DNA of 64,000 nt from Chthonomonas sp. UBA6659 (GTDB lineage Bacteria; Armatimonadota; Fimbriimonadia; Fimbriimonadales; Fimbriimonadaceae). The notes under the pieces were generated by a model. The model was not told the origin of the DNA. It ran no database searches and saw nothing but the letters and a program-made list of their open reading frames with translations. Location: contig DKKT01000009.1 in the NCBI GenBank assembly GCA_002455425.1, forward strand, positions 1 to 64,000, in the 5' to 3' direction. Position 1 is the first letter of the stretch. The number at the start of each line of letters is the position of its first letter. The translations under genes were made by a program, and so were the position numbers. Positions 60,369-64,000 of the stretch are shown here, piece after piece.

Positions 60369-62032
60369 AGAATTACCGAAAGGGATCGACTTCGATGATC
60401 GCCTTGATCATGCTCCTCGTCCTCGTGACGGCGAGCTTAGGCGTTTCAGCCTTCGTCATTCAGAGCCTTGGCCGAACTCGCAAGGACCGCACCGCCCTGA
60501 CCGCGTTCCAGGGATCGCAAGCAGGCCTCGACCTCGCGATCGCGCGTGCCTACAACGCACTTGCCGCCAACAACGGTGTGTTCGTCAACACGACCACCAC
60601 GATCAACGAGGAACTTGCTGCGATCGCTTCGGGGGCAACCGGAACGACCACGGTCGTGCCCCAAACCGACAACACCTATGCTTGGGTCACGAGCACGGTC
60701 AGTTTCGGCGGTCGGACCAAGAGCGTTCGATCGATGATCCGTTCGCGCAACGTCGGGATTTGGAACAACGCGATCTTCGCCGGCACCGGTGCCAGTGGGC
60801 AAGCCATCAACGGCAACGTCGATATCCGAGGCTCGGTGCACATCCTCGGGGACGGCGAACCCTACTCGGACTTGAACGGCAACGGCAAGTGGGATAAGGC
60901 CGAGACGTTCACGGACTCGAACAACAACGGCACGTGGGATCCGGGGGAACCCTTCGTAGATGCGAACAGCGACGGGGTGTGGAACGCCGCCGAACCGTAC
61001 AACGACACGAACAACAACGGCATCTACGACCCGCCGCTGACGCAAACCGACCTCAACTCGTCCTTCAGCGGGACGGCCTACATCGGCAACAACTACAGCG
61101 GGATGGACGCGGGCTTGGAGGCGGTCGTTCCCGCCGCGCCGCGAGTGAACGGGATCGAGACGCTCTCGACCGAGGTGCGCGTCAAGCACGGCCGCATCGG
61201 CATCAATGGAAACGCTTCGATCGGAACCGACGACTCCGTCGATGGAGGGACGAGCAAGGCCACGATCGACGGATCGTACGTCAGCGATGGATACACCGGC
61301 AATCAGGGCGCGAATTCGGTCTTCAGCGACAACGGGACGTCCAACTCTTACGACTTAGGACATGTCGGGATCGACTTTCCACTCTTGAGCGGCATCGGCG
61401 CCGACCCTTACATCGACAAGACCGGAACGACATGGACGAACCATGAGACGTTTCTGGACGCCAAGTCCTTGACGGTCAATCTCTCGACCATCACAGCCAC
61501 GACCGCGGCATTCTCGTTCTCGGACGGGAACGGGAACTCCATCGCGTTCACGCCACAGGTCACACAAGGGAACAACGTCACCAAGCCCGCGAAGCTGACC
61601 GTCAACGGCATTGTTCGGATCAACGGGAGCATTCAGATCGGCGGATCGAAGCAGCTCATCACCTACGACGGCAATGGCACCGTCTTCGCGAAGCAGGACA
61701 TCTCGATCAGTTGCAGTCTGCTCCCGGCGAACGGCAAGACGTTCCCGACCACGGCCCGGCTCGGACTGATCGCGAAGCGAAACATGAACCTGGCCACCGG
61801 TAGCGGAGACGCCCAGCTCAAGCTTGCGGGAGCGTTCTACGCCCAGGGTCGAATCACGAGCGCCAAGCAGAACGAGATCATGGGTACCTTCGTCGCGAAC
61901 TTCTATGACATGGGCACCAACGTGCCCAAGATCTACCAGGTCCCCGCGCTTCCCTACAACATGCCCCCGGCGATGCCGGGCGACAAGATGTACTTCACTC
62001 TCAAGGTCCAGAGCTGGCGCGAGCGCCAATAG
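60365..62032 (+). CDS. PilX-like protein with tandem calcium-loop repeats
   Basis: 555 residues. The N-terminus (KGSTSMIALIMLLVLVTASLGVSAFV) is a PilX/GspK-type hydrophobic helix without GFTLE. Residues ~169-228 hold four 15-residue repeats of the form DxNxNGxWDxxEPF, an EF-hand-like calcium loop. The rest is beta-rich with NGNASIGTDDS and VNGIVRINGSIQIGG, resembling bactofilin/PilX helices. Its size and calcium loops suggest a tip adhesin or calcium-sensing minor pilin (inference). It overlaps the convergent permease gene by 32 nt. Confidence 0.82.
   Translation: MKNYRKGSTSMIALIMLLVLVTASLGVSAFVIQSLGRTRKDRTALTAFQGSQAGLDLAIARAYNALAANNGVFVNTTTTINEELAAIASGATGTTTVVPQTDNTYAWVTSTVSFGGRTKSVRSMIRSRNVGIWNNAIFAGTGASGQAINGNVDIRGSVHILGDGEPYSDLNGNGKWDKAETFTDSNNNGTWDPGEPFVDANSDGVWNAAEPYNDTNNNGIYDPPLTQTDLNSSFSGTAYIGNNYSGMDAGLEAVVPAAPRVNGIETLSTEVRVKHGRIGINGNASIGTDDSVDGGTSKATIDGSYVSDGYTGNQGANSVFSDNGTSNSYDLGHVGIDFPLLSGIGADPYIDKTGTTWTNHETFLDAKSLTVNLSTITATTAAFSFSDGNGNSIAFTPQVTQGNNVTKPAKLTVNGIVRINGSIQIGGSKQLITYDGNGTVFAKQDISISCSLLPANGKTFPTTARLGLIAKRNMNLATGSGDAQLKLAGAFYAQGRITSAKQNEIMGTFVANFYDMGTNVPKIYQVPALPYNMPPAMPGDKMYFTLKVQSWRERQ
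60869..61048 (+). repeat. Four 45-bp tandem units encoding calcium loops
   Basis: Each unit encodes a 15-residue motif: DLNGNGKWDKAETFT, DSNNNGTWDPGEPFV, DANSDGVWNAAEPYN, DTNNNGIYDPPLTQT. The alignment of Asp, Asn, Gly and Asp residues fits a calcium-coordinating loop repeated in register. The DNA units have diverged, so the array is not recent. Confidence 0.75.
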
Positions 62033-62969
62033 CCTTCTGGGCGAGAATGAAGCCGAGCAGCAGGATTCCGATCGCGATCTTCGTCCACCAGGAATTGAGC
62101 GTTCCCTGAAACGTGATCGCGGTCTGGATCATGCCGAGAATGAGCACTCCCAACAACGTGCCCCACACCGAGCCGTAGCCACCGGTAAGGAGGGTGCCGC
62201 CGATCACCACCGCTGCGATCGCATCAAGTTCCATCCCGACCCCCGCAATCGGATTGCCACTCCCGAGCGCGATCGAATAGAGGATTCCGCCCAACGCGGC
62301 GCAGAAGCCCGAAATCGCGTAGACCGAGATCGTCGCCCGTTGGACCGGGACGCCCATCAGGTGAGCGGACGGAGCGCTTCCCCCGACCGCATACACCGAG
62401 CGTCCGAACGGGGTTCGGGCCAGTACGAACGCGGCGATCATGAGCGAGATCACGAAGACCCAAGCTCCGATCGGGAGCCTTGCCCCCTCCGGCAAACGCA
62501 CGGCAAAGTCCGTCCACGACTTGAAAACTGGGTGATCGATCCCCCGCGCCTCCTTGCTGATGTACAGGGCCAAGCCCCGGCAGAAGAAGAGCCCCGACAG
62601 CGTGACCAGAAAGGGCGCAAGCCGATAACGGGCGACAAGCATCCCCTGAACCATGCCAAGCGCAAGACCACCGACCAGGATTGCGACGACCGCGAGCAAT
62701 GGGTTCCAGTGAGCGTCCTGGACGAGACGCGCAAGCGCTATCCCCGAAGCGCCGGCGAGGGCGCCCACGCTCAGGTCGATACCGCCGGTGAGGATCACGA
62801 ACGTGAGACCGATCCCGATCACCCCGAGGTAGGCATTCTCCGAAATCAGGTTCATCGCCACAGAAAGCGAGGCAAACCCCCGGAAGTTCATCGCGCAACC
62901 GACGTAGATGAGCACGCCCACGACGAGGGTCGTCAGGGCAGAGTGCCGCCGCCAGTCGAACCCTCTCAC
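62001..62969 (-). CDS. Sugar ABC transporter permease (YjfF-like)
   Basis: 322 residues with 8-10 membrane helices. The signature is GLTFVILTGGIDLSVGALAGA, with YRLAPFLVTLSGLFFCRGLALYIS and LDAIAAVVIGGTLLTGGYGSVWGT. The pair of permeases resembles the YtfT-YjfF galactofuranose importer. GTG 62969 overlaps the upstream permease stop (GTGA). The 3' end overlaps the pilin gene by 32 nt. Confidence 0.92.
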   Translation of the reverse strand: MRGFDWRRHSALTTLVVGVLIYVGCAMNFRGFASLSVAMNLISENAYLGVIGIGLTFVILTGGIDLSVGALAGASGIALARLVQDAHWNPLLAVVAILVGGLALGMVQGMLVARYRLAPFLVTLSGLFFCRGLALYISKEARGIDHPVFKSWTDFAVRLPEGARLPIGAWVFVISLMIAAFVLARTPFGRSVYAVGGSAPSAHLMGVPVQRATISVYAISGFCAALGGILYSIALGSGNPIAGVGMELDAIAAVVIGGTLLTGGYGSVWGTLLGVLILGMIQTAITFQGTLNSWWTKIAIGILLLGFILAQKAIGARASSGP

Positions 62970-63967
62970 GCGGGATTCCTCAGCCGGGATCGGAGGACGG
63001 GCGACTGGAGGAGGCAGACGCCGATCACAATCAGAGCCTTGAGCACGAACGTCAGTTCGGCCGAGACGCCCCGTGTGAGAATCGTCGTCGTGACGGTTTG
63101 CATGAGCACCGCCCCGATCAGCGTTCCGGCCAGGCTGAAGCGACCCCCGGTCATCGCGGTGCCGCCGATCGCGACCGCGAGGATCGCGTCGAGTTCGGCA
63201 TAGAGGCCGGCGTTGTTCGCGTCCGCGGCCCGGATGTCGGCGGCGGCGAGAATTCCGGCTAGTCCTGCACAGACGGCGCACAGGACATAGGCGAATCCGA
63301 TGATCGCCCGTGTCCTGAGACCGGCAATGCGGGCCGCCTCCTCGTTTTCACCCGTCGCCTCGACGAAGAGCCCGAGAGCCGTTCGCCGGCAGAGGATGCC
63401 GACTGCGAGCGCGACGAACGCCGCGATCCAGAGCGGGTTGGGCAAGCCCAGGGTTCCACCCGAGCCGAGCGAGGAGAGGGTCTTGTCCGTGAAGGTGACG
63501 ATCTGGCCGTTGGTCAGAAGTTGGGCAACGCCCCGACCCGCCACCATCAAGAGAAGTGTCGCAACGATCGGCTGGACCCGAACCCTGCTGACCAGAAAGC
63601 CGTTGAAGATGCCGCAGAGGGCAGCCGCCACGAGTCCCGCCGCAACCGCATAGAATGCCGTCGGGGGGAGCTGGAGGCCATTCAGAATGCAGTCCGAGGG
63701 ACGAGCGATGACGCAGGCGGCGACCGCGCCTCCGATCGCCATGACGGCCCCTACCGAAAGGTCGACGCCGCCGGTCGCGATCACGAGGGTCATCCCGACG
63801 GCGATCAGGGCGATCGGCGCAGCACGATTGAGGATGTCGATCAGGCTTCCGTAGATTCGGCCGTCGCGGATCGTGAACGCGAAGAAGCTCGGCGCGAGGA
63901 TCAGGTCGATCAGTAGGACCGCGACCAATGCGAGGAGCGGCCAGAAGTAGGGAGGCTTCGATTTCAT
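62966..63967 (-). CDS. Sugar ABC transporter permease (YtfT-like)
   Basis: 333 residues. GMTLVIATGGVDLSVGAVMAIGGAVAA, NGFLVSRVRVQPIVATLLLMVAGRGVAQLLTNGQ and LDAILAVAIGGTAMTGGRFSL identify the family. The NGQIVTF segment is typical of YtfT. It forms a heterodimeric channel with the following permease. The start overlaps the end of another frame that looks like the ATPase gene (see 63964-64000). Confidence 0.92.
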   Translation of the reverse strand: MKSKPPYFWPLLALVAVLLIDLILAPSFFAFTIRDGRIYGSLIDILNRAAPIALIAVGMTLVIATGGVDLSVGAVMAIGGAVAACVIARPSDCILNGLQLPPTAFYAVAAGLVAAALCGIFNGFLVSRVRVQPIVATLLLMVAGRGVAQLLTNGQIVTFTDKTLSSLGSGGTLGLPNPLWIAAFVALAVGILCRRTALGLFVEATGENEEAARIAGLRTRAIIGFAYVLCAVCAGLAGILAAADIRAADANNAGLYAELDAILAVAIGGTAMTGGRFSLAGTLIGAVLMQTVTTTILTRGVSAELTFVLKALIVIGVCLLQSPVLRSRLRNPA

Positions 63968-64000
63968 GGGCTCGGGGCTCCCTCCGCAATCGCTGCGAGG
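63964..64000 (-). CDS. Partial: 3' end of a probable sugar ABC ATPase gene
   Basis: The minus-strand frame entering from the window edge reads LAAIAEGAPSP and stops at a TGA that overlaps the permease ATG (ATGA). A short LAAIAEG-type tail resembles the C-terminal end of RbsA/YtfR ATPases (compare MHLAAGVAAA of the ATPase at 22706). With only 11 codons visible, the call rests mainly on gene order. Confidence 0.45.
   Translation of the reverse strand, partial: LAAIAEGAPSP

Overview
The window is a gene-dense (about 62% GC by eye) stretch of a chromosome with no rRNA, tRNA, CRISPR array, prophage or insertion sequence that I could see. Several features point to a diderm, free-living heterotroph of the Armatimonadota (Fimbriimonadia-like), with Planctomycetota as the main alternative. 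They are a large secreted protein ending in a two-loop dockerin-like calcium domain, a Tat-exported DUF1800/DUF1501 pair, many secreted proteases, FliS without other flagellar genes, GFTLSE-type prepilins, and numerous short-spaced, apparently leaderless promoters. The taxonomic call is inference from gene content, not from a marker gene.

Layout. 0-8.3 kb: secreted dockerin-like protein, nitroreductase (with an apparent ATC start), trypsin-like protease, enoyl-CoA hydratase, biotin carboxylase subunit, ComM/YifB. 8.3-15 kb (minus): zinc-ribbon membrane protein and the coupled operon moxR-DUF58-transglutaminase-holA. 15-18.4 kb: small membrane protein, DUF1800, DUF1501. 18.4-25.2 kb: thiolase, cysteine-synthase-like enzyme, small membrane/GYF/TPR proteins, sugar ABC ATPase and permease. 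25.2-32.9 kb (minus): M16 pair, S9 peptidase, pstB, subtilisin. 33-38.8 kb: membrane protein, fliS and a FliT-like gene, HEXXH protein, deoC, folB, DUF4139 protein. 39-45.3 kb: a Ser/Thr kinase with a long zinc-ribbon array, then rhaB-lutABC. 45.3-51.2 kb (minus): dnaB, GH2 glycosidase, LolA-like protein, cobalamin adenosyltransferase, WecG-type glycosyltransferase. 51.3-56.1 kb: large secreted protein, sugar permease, sugar-binding lipoprotein, SDR. 56.2-62 kb: mrp, YciI, rqcH, and a three-gene prepilin operon. 62-64 kb (minus): two sugar permeases and the last codons of their ATPase.

How the genes work together. The strongest pathway link is rhaB with lutABC: rhamnose breakdown yields L-lactaldehyde, which is oxidised to L-lactate, the LutABC substrate. 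Three separate sets of RbsABC-type sugar importer genes, a GH2 glycosidase and many secreted hydrolases fit a polysaccharide- and protein-scavenging lifestyle. Acyl-CoA enzymes (hydratase, biotin carboxylase, thiolase) suggest branched-chain amino-acid or fatty-acid catabolism.

Gene architecture is itself informative. Many genes overlap by ATGA or GTGA. Three convergent gene pairs share a single CTAG as both stop codons. About 17 genes have a TANNNT-like -10 hexamer 5-9 nt upstream of the start codon, which implies leaderless mRNAs. That grammar was used here to choose several starts.
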